Origin: SIG578 sp964508295
GTDB lineage: Bacteria; Bacillota; Clostridia; Oscillospirales; Ruminococcaceae
Direction of reading: 5' to 3'
Assembly: GCA_964508295.1 (NCBI GenBank)
Contig: CAZDSQ010000008.1
Span: 1 to 40,433, forward strand
DNA length: 40,433 nt
Positions 31,058 to 38,952 of the stretch are shown here, in pieces. Under the pieces are notes generated by a model that saw nothing but the letters and a program-made list of their open reading frames with translations, did not search any database and was not told the origin of the DNA. Every line of letters begins with the position of its first letter. The first letter of the stretch is position 1. The position numbers and the translations under genes are program-made.

Positions 31058-31982
31058 TTTTCTTTCCCCCACTTATCACGGCACAGATGGGCGCCTTGAC
31101 CTTTATTTCGGTTAAAAATTCTATTTCATCGTTTTTTATCTCAAAGATGGTAACATTATCACTATTCTGGTTTGCAGAGGCGAGCAAGCTATCCTTTACA
31201 AAAATATCTCTCGGGCATTTTCCGCGGCTTGAAAAGTTATTAACAAGCTCCGCTTTTCCCTCGCAGAGAGAAAACGCCGAAACGCTGTCTGCCCCTCTAT
31301 TGCTTACATAAAGGCGGTCACCCGAAATTCTTATAGCTGCGGGATGATTTTCGCCTTCGTAGTCTGCTACGGCTGAAACTGTGCCGAGCAATTTAAGCCT
31401 ACCGTCAGCGTATTCAAGGCTTACGATCTGCGAAGAAAGCTCGCAGGCGCAGTAAGCGTATTTACCCAACTCGTCAAAGCAGATGTGCCTTGGGCCGCTG
31501 CCCTCTTTAAGCGCTACCTCGGACTTGAGATTAAGTTCTTTATCGAAAAGGAAAATCTTATCAAGCCCCAAATCGCAAACGCAGAAATACTTGTTATCGG
31601 GTGTAAGGCCGACAAAGTGCATTTTCGATTTTTCCGAGAGTTTAAGGCTTGTGTCTGGAGAGGCAAAAAGGCTGCCCGAGCCGTAATGCGCTACTAAAAC
31701 CCTCTCGCCGTCTACTGCAAGGTGGCAGCCAACTGTGCCTTTTGTAGAGATAGGGTCGCTCATATTCGCAAGATTTCCGTTCTCTTCTAAGTCAAAACTC
31801 ACCATCTCGCTCTCACCGTTTTGGTTTTGGCGCAAAACGGCATAAAGCTTGCGGTTTTCAATTATAAGATAGGTCGGACTGTCAAGCGGCACAAACTGCT
31901 TTAGGACTATTTCTTTGCCGTTTATCTCATAGTGATAGATACCACCGCTTTTGTCAAAAGAGGCAACATACAAGCTATACAC
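31050..31982 (-). CDS. Lactonase, seven-bladed beta-propeller (Pgl-like)
   Basis: A 310-residue cytosolic protein of the 6-phosphogluconolactonase/propeller lactonase family (YbhE type). Repeated blade motifs are visible: SGPRHICFDELGKYAYCACE, YVSNRGADSVSAFS, GKCPRDIFV, LLASANQNSDNVTIF. Related enzymes hydrolyse sugar lactones to aldonic acids. The start is a GTG whose G is the last base of the SDR stop codon (TAGTG), so translation is coupled. In this operon it would open the lactone made by the SDR before the dehydratase step. The sugar is not known. Confidence 0.85.
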   Translation of the reverse strand: MYSLYVASFDKSGGIYHYEINGKEIVLKQFVPLDSPTYLIIENRKLYAVLRQNQNGESEMVSFDLEENGNLANMSDPISTKGTVGCHLAVDGERVLVAHYGSGSLFASPDTSLKLSEKSKMHFVGLTPDNKYFCVCDLGLDKIFLFDKELNLKSEVALKEGSGPRHICFDELGKYAYCACELSSQIVSLEYADGRLKLLGTVSAVADYEGENHPAAIRISGDRLYVSNRGADSVSAFSLCEGKAELVNNFSSRGKCPRDIFVKDSLLASANQNSDNVTIFEIKNDEIEFLTEIKVKAPICAVISGGKKNA

Positions 31983-32749
31983 TAAAACCCATACCTTTCA
32001 CGTTTATCGCAACAAAGTGACGCTCCGTTATCCATAACAAGCGTTGCGCCTGTTACCGAAGCGGCGGCTTCTGAACTTAAATAGATTGCCGCCTTTGCAA
32101 CTTCTTCACAGGTTGCCCACTTGCAAAGAGGTATCTTATAATATGTATCCTCTTTATCGTCAAGCCTTGCAGAGCCTGTGTCTGTCCACCCGGGAGCGAT
32201 AGTGTTGACCCTTATCTTATATTTAGCAAGCTCGATAGCGCAATGCTCAGCAAGCTTGTTTACCGCCGCCTTGACAGTTCCGTAAACCGAAACCTCGCCA
32301 AAATGCACCTTAGAGTGATTTGACGAAATCATAACGATACTGCCCTCTATGTCCTTTTCAATCATAAGCTTTGCGGCGCCCTGAGTGCAGAAAAAGCTGC
32401 CCTTCAGATCAACGTCGCAGATGAGGTCAAAAAGCGCCTCGTCGGTTTCAAGAAATGTGGCTTTTTTAGTTACGCCCGCGTTGTTTACAAGCACGTCAAG
32501 CCTACCAAAATGCTTTGAAAACTCGGTAAAGAGATTTTCAATTTCCTCACACTTGCTGATATTGCATTTAAACGCCACGGCCCTTTGTCCCATTTCTTCG
32601 ATCCGGGAAACAACCTCTTTTGCGCCTGCATCGCTGCTAACATAGGTAAGCGCAACATCATAGCCCTCTTTTGCAAACTCGAGAGCTATCGCCTTGCCGA
32701 TACCCGTTCCGCCGCCTGTTACAAGCGCTACTTTTTTCTCTGTAGTCAT
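31982..32749 (-). CDS. SDR-family sugar dehydrogenase / oxidoreductase
   Basis: A classical short-chain dehydrogenase of 255 residues. The NAD(P) motif is TGGGTGIG (11-18), NNAG is at 89-92, and the catalytic Ser142 or Ser143, Tyr156 and Lys160 (ISSN, VYGTVK) are present. It resembles FabG and glucose 1-dehydrogenase. Next to a lactonase, dehydratase and aldolases it is best read as a sugar (aldose) dehydrogenase giving a lactone, rather than fatty-acid FabG. It lies 11 nt after the DapA-like gene, with AGGAGAAACG before the ATG. Confidence 0.88.
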   Translation of the reverse strand: MTTEKKVALVTGGGTGIGKAIALEFAKEGYDVALTYVSSDAGAKEVVSRIEEMGQRAVAFKCNISKCEEIENLFTEFSKHFGRLDVLVNNAGVTKKATFLETDEALFDLICDVDLKGSFFCTQGAAKLMIEKDIEGSIVMISSNHSKVHFGEVSVYGTVKAAVNKLAEHCAIELAKYKIRVNTIAPGWTDTGSARLDDKEDTYYKIPLCKWATCEEVAKAAIYLSSEAAASVTGATLVMDNGASLCCDKRERYGF

Positions 32750-32760
32750 AATCGTTTCTC

Positions 32761-33666
32761 CTACCAGCCGTATTGCTCTGACATAACGGCATAGAAATCT
32801 TCAAAAAGCTTATCAAAATACTCATCTGTATTATACGAGGGCTTGCGACAATAGTCGCTCTCGATAATTCCTCTGCGCTTTAAAATTCTCTTTTCAAAGG
32901 AGATTATCTGCTCAACGTTCTGTCTTATATGATTGAGCATAGGAAGAAGCTTGTTATGGACCTCGATAGCGCCCTCTCTGTCGCCGTTTACATACTTATT
33001 GTAGATATCAAGATAAACGTCATACATGGAGCAACCGGGCATTGCGCCGATAGCGCCTCTGTCCATACACTCGATAAGCTGGAAACCTGCGTTGCCGACA
33101 AAAATCTTCATCTGTCCGTCGGTAAGCTTCATAAGGTTTGTAACGTAGGGCCCTGCGGGCTTGCACTCTATCTTATAGTAAATGATGTTGGGACACTCAT
33201 TGCCGAGCTTTACAAAGACCTCGGGAGCGATGCCGACACCCGTCTGCTCAGGGGCGTACTGCACCATAATGGGAATTTTGACCGCGTTTGCAACCGCCTT
33301 CATATGCTCATACAAATAATTAGCACCTGGCTTTAAGAAAAAGGGCGGGAGAAGCATAAGGCAGTCTGCACCAGCCTCTTCAAAGCGCTTTGCAGTTTTA
33401 ACTGCAACCTCGGTTGCGTGGTCGGTTACCGAAACGATGGTTTTTCCGCCCGCCTCGCGTGCGGCGTTTACTGTTGTCTCGAGCATTTTTTGCTTTTCAC
33501 TGTCGTCAAGCTTATAATACTCGCCCGCTATTCCGAAAAGGGTTACGGCGTGGCAGCCTCCGCCGATAAGATGCTTTACAAGCTTATCAAGGCTTTTATA
33601 GTCAACCTCGCCGTTCTCCGAAAAAGGAGCGGCAATAATCGGGCAAATTCCTTTAATGTCTGTCAT
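32761..33666 (-). CDS. DapA/NanA-family aldolase or lyase
   Basis: A class I, Schiff-base aldolase of 301 residues. Lys165 (IIYYKIE) is the expected lysine and Tyr137 (VQYAPE) the catalytic tyrosine; G-I-A-G-E (45-49) stands where DapA has GTTGE. The fold also serves 2-keto-3-deoxy sugar-acid aldolases and related dehydratases. The departure from GTTGE and the operon context argue against lysine biosynthesis. It probably cleaves or dehydrates a 2-keto-3-deoxy acid. It is 3 nt from the HpcH/HpaI gene, so two unrelated aldolases are encoded side by side. Confidence 0.88.
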   Translation of the reverse strand: MTDIKGICPIIAAPFSENGEVDYKSLDKLVKHLIGGGCHAVTLFGIAGEYYKLDDSEKQKMLETTVNAAREAGGKTIVSVTDHATEVAVKTAKRFEEAGADCLMLLPPFFLKPGANYLYEHMKAVANAVKIPIMVQYAPEQTGVGIAPEVFVKLGNECPNIIYYKIECKPAGPYVTNLMKLTDGQMKIFVGNAGFQLIECMDRGAIGAMPGCSMYDVYLDIYNKYVNGDREGAIEVHNKLLPMLNHIRQNVEQIISFEKRILKRRGIIESDYCRKPSYNTDEYFDKLFEDFYAVMSEQYGW

Positions 33667-33669
33667 TTT

Positions 33670-34443
33670 TTATTCCTCCGTTTTAACGTCGTTTACTATA
33701 CTTCTTACTGCATCGCAGAAAATTCCCACGTCGACCGAATGTGCTATGTACTTAACGCCGAGCGCTTTCCATTTTCTTGCATTTTTTATGGTGTCGGTAA
33801 ATGTTCCGACTGCGACGCCTTTCTCTTTGCAGAGCTCAACAATTTTAAGCATTTCCTTTTCAACCCGTGGATTGTCGATGTCCCCGGGGATGCCAAGCGA
33901 CTGCGAAAGGTCATAAGGTCCTATAAAGATTACGTCGGCGCAGTTTGTTTCTAAGACTTCGGCAAGGTTTTCAATACCCTCCTTGCCCTCTATCTGCAGA
34001 ACTGTTACTGCCTCGTTTGCCTCTTTAAAATACTCAAATCTGTCCTTACTGCTGTAATCAGCGGCTCTGACAAACCTGCAAACTCCGCGCTCGCCAAGCG
34101 GCGCAAACTTTGTGTGCTTGCGAACGTTTTCAGCGTCCTTGGCGCAGCAGACCTGCGGAACCTGAATGCCGCCCGCTCCGATGTCAAGCGCCTCGCCCAT
34201 AACCGAATTATTTTCTTCCTTAACGCGAATTATAGGGAAAATACCCGAAACCTCGGCGGCACGAACTAAATTCTGCGCCGTCTGAATGGTGTTAGGTCCG
34301 TGCTCCAAGTCAATTATAACAAAATCGCCGCCCGCATAGCCCATAGCCTCGATAAAGGCAGGCTCTGCAGTCTTTGCAAAAAAGCCGATAACGCCGTTTT
34401 CAAGCTTTGCTTTAAACTCTGCAGTCATTTGCTTCATACTCAT
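33670..34443 (-). CDS. HpcH/HpaI-family (class II) aldolase
   Basis: A 257-residue metal-dependent aldolase of the 2-keto-3-deoxy-L-rhamnonate/HpaI group. Motifs are DFVIIDLEHGP, IIRVKEENN, GGIQVPQV, VLQIEGKEGIENL and FIGPYDLSQSLGIPG. Family members split 2-keto-3-deoxy acids into pyruvate and an aldehyde. AAGGAGTAAGAAAA precedes the start region; it is 6 nt after the dehydratase. The substrate could be a deoxy-sugar acid (for example fuconate or rhamnonate route) or another; sequence does not decide. Confidence 0.88.
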   Translation of the reverse strand: MSMKQMTAEFKAKLENGVIGFFAKTAEPAFIEAMGYAGGDFVIIDLEHGPNTIQTAQNLVRAAEVSGIFPIIRVKEENNSVMGEALDIGAGGIQVPQVCCAKDAENVRKHTKFAPLGERGVCRFVRAADYSSKDRFEYFKEANEAVTVLQIEGKEGIENLAEVLETNCADVIFIGPYDLSQSLGIPGDIDNPRVEKEMLKIVELCKEKGVAVGTFTDTIKNARKWKALGVKYIAHSVDVGIFCDAVRSIVNDVKTEE

Positions 34444-34449
34444 TTTTTC

Positions 34450-36144
34450 TTACTCCTTGTACTGCATATATGTAAGGTCGCAGCCCTCGTCTGCCTGAGT
34501 TACATTGTCGATAAAGTTTCTGACAAAGCCGCGCTTGATATCCTTATGCTCCTTGGGAACAAAGTTTTTAAGGCGCTCTGCCATTTCCTCGTCGCTTATC
34601 TCAAGCTCGATAAGGTTGTTGTCAACGTCAAGGTGGATAATATCGCCGTCACGAACTGCGGAAAGCGGGCCACCGATTGCACTCTCGGGAGCAACGTGCA
34701 GAACCTGCGTTCCAAAACAGCCGCCCGACATTCTCGAGTCGGTAATACGAACGAAGTCCTTAACACCCTGGCGATTAAGCTGCGGGGGAAGCGGCATATA
34801 GTTGCCGTTCTCGGGCATACCCGGCGCTCCAACGGGGCCAAAGCCGCGAAGCACGATAACGGTGTCAGCCGTCATATCGCTGTTTTCGTCTAATAAGTAT
34901 TTCTGGCATTCTTCAAGACTTTCAAAAACCTTGGCAGGTCCGCGGTGGTTTAAAAGGTGGGGCGATGCGGCACTTCTCTTAATAACTGCGCCCTTGGGAG
35001 CAAGGTTGCCGAAAAGCACGCTGATGCCGCCCTTTTCGTTTAAGGGATCATCAAGAGGACGGATAATCTCCTTATCGTAAGGCATATCTATATCCTTGAG
35101 GTTTTCGCCGACGGTCTTGCCCGAAACGGTAAGGCAGCTTGTGTCGAGCATTCCCTCAAGCTCCTTCATAAGCGAGGCAACGCCGCCTGCGTTATGGAAA
35201 TGTGTTCCGACTGTTCCTGTTCCGTGCGGTTTAACGTTTACCAAAACGGGAGTTTCGTTGCTTATCTTCTCGAAATCCTCGAGCTTTAGGTCGATATTAG
35301 CTCTCTTTGCGATTGCGGTAAGGTGGATAATAAGGTTGGTCGAGCCGCCCGCCGCCATAAGAACTCTTATGGCATTTTCTATTGACTTGCGGTTAATAAT
35401 GTCAAGGCAACGAATGTCCTTTTCAACAAGCTCGACTATCTTTCTGCCCGACTGTTCGCAAACGCGAAGCTTCTCAGCAGAAACGCCAAGGCAGGATGCC
35501 GAATTTGGCAGGGCAATTCCCAGCGCCTCGGTTACTGTCTGGCAGGTGTTGGCGGTTCCCATAATGGGGCAGGCGCCTGCGCTACCGTAAAGACAGCCCT
35601 CGTGTTTAGTCATTTCCTCAAGCGAGATTTTACCCGAGGTGTAGTCGTTGTAAAGATAAAAGCTATCTGTTCCGCAGGCAAGGGTCTGACCCTTGTAGCT
35701 GCCGGGAAGCATTGCGCCGCCGGGAACAAAAATAGTGGGCTTATTTGCCGAAACCGCCGCCATAAGCTGAGCTGGGATAACCTTGTCACAGCCACCGATG
35801 AGCACTATTCCGTCAAAGGGGTGCCTTTCGATAAGCTCCTCTGTTGTGATAGAGAGCAGGTTTCTGTAAACAAGGCTCGATATATCAAAGAAGACCTCGC
35901 AAATTGAAAGGGTGTTGACCTCTAACGGAAAGCCGCCTGCCGCCCAGACACCTCTTTTAATAGCATCTGCAAGCTGGCGGAAATGCACGTGGCCGGGGTT
36001 GGTCTCGGCCCAGGTGTTTATAATACCAATAATGGGCTTTTCAATGTCGCTATCTGTGTAGCCCATTGATTTTAGAAGCGCGTTACGGATAAGTCCCGTT
36101 CTGTCGCCTCTCTTTTTCCATTTCTGCGAGTAATTATGTTCCAT
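34450..36144 (-). CDS. IlvD/Edd-family sugar-acid dehydratase
   Basis: A 564-residue Fe-S dehydratase. Cys119 (IGGCDK) and Cys192 (ACPIMGTANTC) are cluster ligands; the first region reads NTWAETNPGHVHF, with Gly where [2Fe-2S] members have Cys (PCN/PCH). The C-terminal DSRMSGGCFGTQVLHVAPES is of the pentonate/aldonate dehydratase type rather than branched-chain IlvD. It probably turns an aldonate into a 2-keto-3-deoxy acid. I start it at ATG 36144; an upstream ATG at 36156 sits on the AAAGGA site. First gene of the operon and divergent from AraC. Confidence 0.9.
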   Translation of the reverse strand: MEHNYSQKWKKRGDRTGLIRNALLKSMGYTDSDIEKPIIGIINTWAETNPGHVHFRQLADAIKRGVWAAGGFPLEVNTLSICEVFFDISSLVYRNLLSITTEELIERHPFDGIVLIGGCDKVIPAQLMAAVSANKPTIFVPGGAMLPGSYKGQTLACGTDSFYLYNDYTSGKISLEEMTKHEGCLYGSAGACPIMGTANTCQTVTEALGIALPNSASCLGVSAEKLRVCEQSGRKIVELVEKDIRCLDIINRKSIENAIRVLMAAGGSTNLIIHLTAIAKRANIDLKLEDFEKISNETPVLVNVKPHGTGTVGTHFHNAGGVASLMKELEGMLDTSCLTVSGKTVGENLKDIDMPYDKEIIRPLDDPLNEKGGISVLFGNLAPKGAVIKRSAASPHLLNHRGPAKVFESLEECQKYLLDENSDMTADTVIVLRGFGPVGAPGMPENGNYMPLPPQLNRQGVKDFVRITDSRMSGGCFGTQVLHVAPESAIGGPLSAVRDGDIIHLDVDNNLIELEISDEEMAERLKNFVPKEHKDIKRGFVRNFIDNVTQADEGCDLTYMQYKE

Positions 36145-36232
36145 AAAAAAGCACATTCCTTTCCAACGTATAGCTTGATTTAAGGATAAACCCTGCAAGA
36201 AACTTTTTAAATAGAAAAAATCAACATATATA

Positions 36233-36261
36233 TGGACTTTTTTGACATTTAGTTATATAAT
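36233..36261 (+). promoter_or_regulatory. Candidate promoter of the AraC regulator
   Basis: TGGACT (36233-36238), 17 nt, TATAAT (36256-36261). A better -35 match TTGACA (36242) is too close (8 nt). The 136-bp gap to the dehydratase start should also hold the operon promoter and the AraC sites; I could not define them. Confidence 0.45.
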
Positions 36262-36280
36262 GAGAGCGAGGTGAAGTTAT

Positions 36281-37120
36281 ATGTACAGAGACGACCCTAC
36301 CTGCTTTGAAAACACCTTTAGCTTTCCACCGTCGAGAGAGCTTAATATGTATTATTGCGGAAAGCGAATTTTGACCCCTCACCACAGCTACGGTCCTGAG
36401 GTCAGGCGACATTTCTTGGTGGTATACATAAAAGAGGGGCAGGCCACCCTGCTCTCCCACAAGGGCAAGATCCGTCTTGTCGGAGGAAGCCTTTTTGTTA
36501 TGTTTCCCAACGAGGAGATACACTACGTTGTTGATAAAAACTCACTATGGACAATTTCGTGGGTGGGACTTTACGGTAATATGGTCTACGAGCTTTTTGA
36601 ATCGGTGGGAATAACCCCCGAAAACCCCGTAAAAAGCGTTAAAAACATAGGGCACGCCCTCTCGAGCATTTTTGAGGGAATCTATCAGCTTTCTCTTTCC
36701 AGAGATCACCACGACAAGCTTTCGGTGATAAGTCTGCTCTACCAGTTTTTCTCGGTTCTTGCCTCAGACAACACTACAAAGACATCCGTAGACTATGTTG
36801 AGGAGGCGGTTCGGCTTATCGACTACAACTACGATAAGAACATTACCGTTGAAAATATTGCAGAAAGGCTTTTTATAAACAAGAGCTACCTTTCGCGGCT
36901 TTTCAAATCAAAAAAAGGAATTACCCCCAAGGAATACCTTATCAAAAAGCGGCTTGACCGAGCAGCAGACCTCTTAAAAAACAGCACCGTTTCAGTAAAC
37001 ACCATTGCCGTCTCGGTAGGGCTCAGCGACCCGCTTTATTTTTCGAGGATCTTCAAAAAATACACAGGTCTGTCCCCCAGCCAGTACAGACAGAGCGAAT
37101 CAAAACAAAAAAACTTGTAA
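36281..37120 (+). CDS. AraC-family transcriptional regulator
   Basis: A 279-residue activator type. Residues 1-160 form a cupin-like ligand domain (RHFLVVYIKEGQATLLSHKG, LFVMFPNEEIHYVV) and about 180-275 contain the two AraC helix-turn-helices (ITVENIAERLFINKSYLSRL and VSVNTIAVSVGLSDPLYFSR). GAGGTG precedes the ATG. It is divergent from the dehydratase operon and is the natural sugar-responsive regulator of it. The ligand is presumably the sugar or a pathway intermediate; this is inference. Confidence 0.93.
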   Translation: MYRDDPTCFENTFSFPPSRELNMYYCGKRILTPHHSYGPEVRRHFLVVYIKEGQATLLSHKGKIRLVGGSLFVMFPNEEIHYVVDKNSLWTISWVGLYGNMVYELFESVGITPENPVKSVKNIGHALSSIFEGIYQLSLSRDHHDKLSVISLLYQFFSVLASDNTTKTSVDYVEEAVRLIDYNYDKNITVENIAERLFINKSYLSRLFKSKKGITPKEYLIKKRLDRAADLLKNSTVSVNTIAVSVGLSDPLYFSRIFKKYTGLSPSQYRQSESKQKNL

Positions 37121-37143
37121 TTTGGCGAAATATGTAGTATAAT
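37115..37143 (+). promoter_or_regulatory. Promoter of the E2/CAT-fold gene
   Basis: TTGTAA (37115-37120, overlapping the araC-type stop codon), 17 nt, TATAAT (37138-37143). A GGTGAGGAGAG ribosome site follows. Confidence 0.65.
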
Positions 37144-37179
37144 TTATGTATATTTTTTAGAGGGTGAGGAGAGAAACCT

Positions 37180-38013
37180 ATGCCAAGAAAAGACGGAAAA
37201 CGCTTCAAGGGCAGTGATATGATGTATACCATTGCTCCCTATATTATGGATAAGCGCTGTGATGCCTGCAACTCGCTCACGGTTTATATCCCCTACGAGC
37301 CTATGCACGAATACATAGTTAAAAAGCGCGCCGAGGGCATCAAGATGAGCCATATGTCGCTCATCATATCGGCTTATGTCAGAACTGTTGCAAAATTCCC
37401 CGCAGTTAATCGCTTTGTTGTTAACAGAAAGATATATTCCAGAAATGACCTTATTGTTGCAATGGTCGTTCAGCGTGCCGTTGACGCGCAGAGCACCATG
37501 GCAAAGCTTAACTTCGAACTTACTGATACTATTTTTGATGTAAACGATAAGATCAACTCATTCATTGACGCAAACCGTCAGGAAGACAGCAACAAGACCG
37601 ACGATATTATGAGAAAGCTTACAAAGTTTGCTTTCCTCTTAGGTCCCGTTGTTTCGCTCTTAAAGTGGCTTGACAAGCACGGTCTGCTTCCCAAGGCTGT
37701 TATTGACGCATCGCCTTTCCACACCTCGATGGTCATTTCAAACCTTGCCAGCATCAGAACAAATCATATATTCCACCATATTTATGATTTCGGCACCGTC
37801 GGTCAGATAATCACACTCGGAAACAGCGAGCTCAAGCCCACCAGCAAAAAGGGCGAGGTCATTTTTGAGCGCAATATGCCCCTCGGCGTTGTTTGCGACG
37901 AGCGAATTGCCTCCGGCGGATATTACGCAAAGTGTTTTCACGAGATGGAACGCTATCTTGCAAATCCTGAGCTTTTGGAGGCTCCTCCCGAGGTCGTCAA
38001 CACGGATTTCTAA
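37180..38013 (+). CDS. Stand-alone E2/CAT-fold acyltransferase-like protein
   Basis: A 277-residue protein resembling the catalytic domain of 2-oxoacid dehydrogenase E2 and chloramphenicol acetyltransferase. Matching parts are MSLIISAYVRTVAKFPAVNR, a segment IVAMVVQRAVDA, HTSMVISNLASI and the C-terminal CDERIASGGYYAKCFHEMER with LANPELLE, which aligns to the E2 DHRVVDG region. There the catalytic His is Glu241 and the Asp is Ser245, so ordinary acyl transfer is doubtful. No lipoyl or subunit-binding domain is present. It has its own promoter and terminator. Function is unknown; a pseudo-enzyme or different chemistry is possible. Confidence 0.75.
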   Translation: MPRKDGKRFKGSDMMYTIAPYIMDKRCDACNSLTVYIPYEPMHEYIVKKRAEGIKMSHMSLIISAYVRTVAKFPAVNRFVVNRKIYSRNDLIVAMVVQRAVDAQSTMAKLNFELTDTIFDVNDKINSFIDANRQEDSNKTDDIMRKLTKFAFLLGPVVSLLKWLDKHGLLPKAVIDASPFHTSMVISNLASIRTNHIFHHIYDFGTVGQIITLGNSELKPTSKKGEVIFERNMPLGVVCDERIASGGYYAKCFHEMERYLANPELLEAPPEVVNTDF

Positions 38014-38022
38014 AAAAACAAA

Positions 38023-38050
38023 GCCCGAGCCGCTTGGCTCGGGCATTTCT
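38023..38050 (+). terminator. Rho-independent terminator
   Basis: A 9-bp GC stem (GCCCGAGCC at 38023-38031, GGCTCGGGC at 38036-38044) with GCTT loop; the tail (ATTTCTTC) is only moderately T-rich. Confidence 0.75.
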
Positions 38051-38169
38051 TCACCTTTTTGAGAATAATAAATAATTAAAAATAAGTTAATAATATTTTA
38101 ATATAACCATTAAGATTATTTATCTCTTTAATGATATACCTAACACAAAAAAATTGCGGAGGTAATTTT

Positions 38170-38859
38170 ATGAAAGATAAGGATAAGCTTTCCCGATTTC
38201 TGTATTTTTCGGTTCTTATCAGCTTTGTTGTTCCGATAGTGTATCTTACCGTCAGAATAATTCTGATGTCAACGGGAAACCTTGCCGAAACGACCCGTCC
38301 TATGTCGGACTACATTCTTATGCTTCTTGAGTGTGTTCTGGGAGTTATAGTTATTCATCTACCCTCCTTCCTTGAAAAGAAGTTTCAGTTTGTAGTTCCC
38401 AAGACGCTATACATTATGTATCTGATCTTTCTCTACTGCGCCATCTTCCTTGGAGAAATCAGAGATTATTACTACCACGTTCCCCATTGGGACAGCATTC
38501 TGCACACCTTCAGCAGTCTTATGTCGGGTGCATTCGGCTTTATGGTCGTTGACGTTTTAAACCGCGACAAGCACACCTCGATAAACCTCTCGCCGCTGTT
38601 TGTTTCGGTTTTTGCATTTTGCTTCAGCATAGCGTTTGGAACGCTCTGGGAGATATACGAGTTTTCTTTTGACTCGCTTTTGGGACTCAATATGCAGAAG
38701 TTCCGCCTTGCCGACGGCACGCTCTTAGTCGGACACGAGGCTCTTGTAGACACCATGAAGGATATTATTTTGGACACTCTGGGCGCGTTTATTGCCTCGT
38801 CTGTAGGCTTTATTTATCTTAAGCTGCAGAAAAGAAAGAGCGAGCAGCAAGACAAATAA
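38170..38859 (+). CDS. Polytopic membrane protein, DUF2238 (YjdF)-like
   Basis: A 229-residue protein with about six membrane segments. From the ATG at 38170 (GGAGG upstream) the hydrophobic stretches lie near residues 10-30, 45-65, 75-95, 110-130, 140-165 and 195-215. Conserved-looking polar residues sit between them: HWDSILHTFSSLMSG, GTLWEIYEFSFDS and DTMKDIILDTLGA, resembling the DUF2238 pattern of D-H, E-E and D-D motifs. The biochemical role of that family is unknown. The longer reading from 38131 would start in the AT-rich leader. It precedes a glycolipid-type glycosyltransferase by 93 nt. Confidence 0.75.
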   Translation: MKDKDKLSRFLYFSVLISFVVPIVYLTVRIILMSTGNLAETTRPMSDYILMLLECVLGVIVIHLPSFLEKKFQFVVPKTLYIMYLIFLYCAIFLGEIRDYYYHVPHWDSILHTFSSLMSGAFGFMVVDVLNRDKHTSINLSPLFVSVFAFCFSIAFGTLWEIYEFSFDSLLGLNMQKFRLADGTLLVGHEALVDTMKDIILDTLGAFIASSVGFIYLKLQKRKSEQQDK

Positions 38860-38873
38860 TTTTCTAAGCCGTA

Positions 38874-38902
38874 TTTACAATTAATGACATTTATATTATA
38901 AT
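38874..38902 (+). promoter_or_regulatory. Promoter of the glycosyltransferase gene
   Basis: TTTACA (38874-38879), 17 nt, TATAAT (38897-38902), 50 nt upstream of the chosen ATG. Confidence 0.7.
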
Positions 38903-38952
38903 TAAGTAACAGTATTTAAGCAATTTCCTTTGTGAAAGAGAGGAAAAACAAA

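Noticed and set aside
31982..32749. fabG of fatty-acid synthesis
   Set aside because: SDR motifs are shared by many enzymes; no fatty-acid genes are nearby and the operon is catabolic.
32761..33666. True dapA (lysine pathway)
   Set aside because: The GTTGE motif is altered and the gene sits in a sugar-acid operon, so a lysine role is unlikely.
33418..34893. Plus-strand frames of 178 and 197 codons
   Set aside because: They are antisense to the two aldolase genes and the dehydratase, and lack start signals or domains.
36242..36261. TTGACA/TATAAT as the AraC promoter
   Set aside because: The spacing is only 8 nt, too short for sigma-A; a weaker -35 at 36233 fits better.
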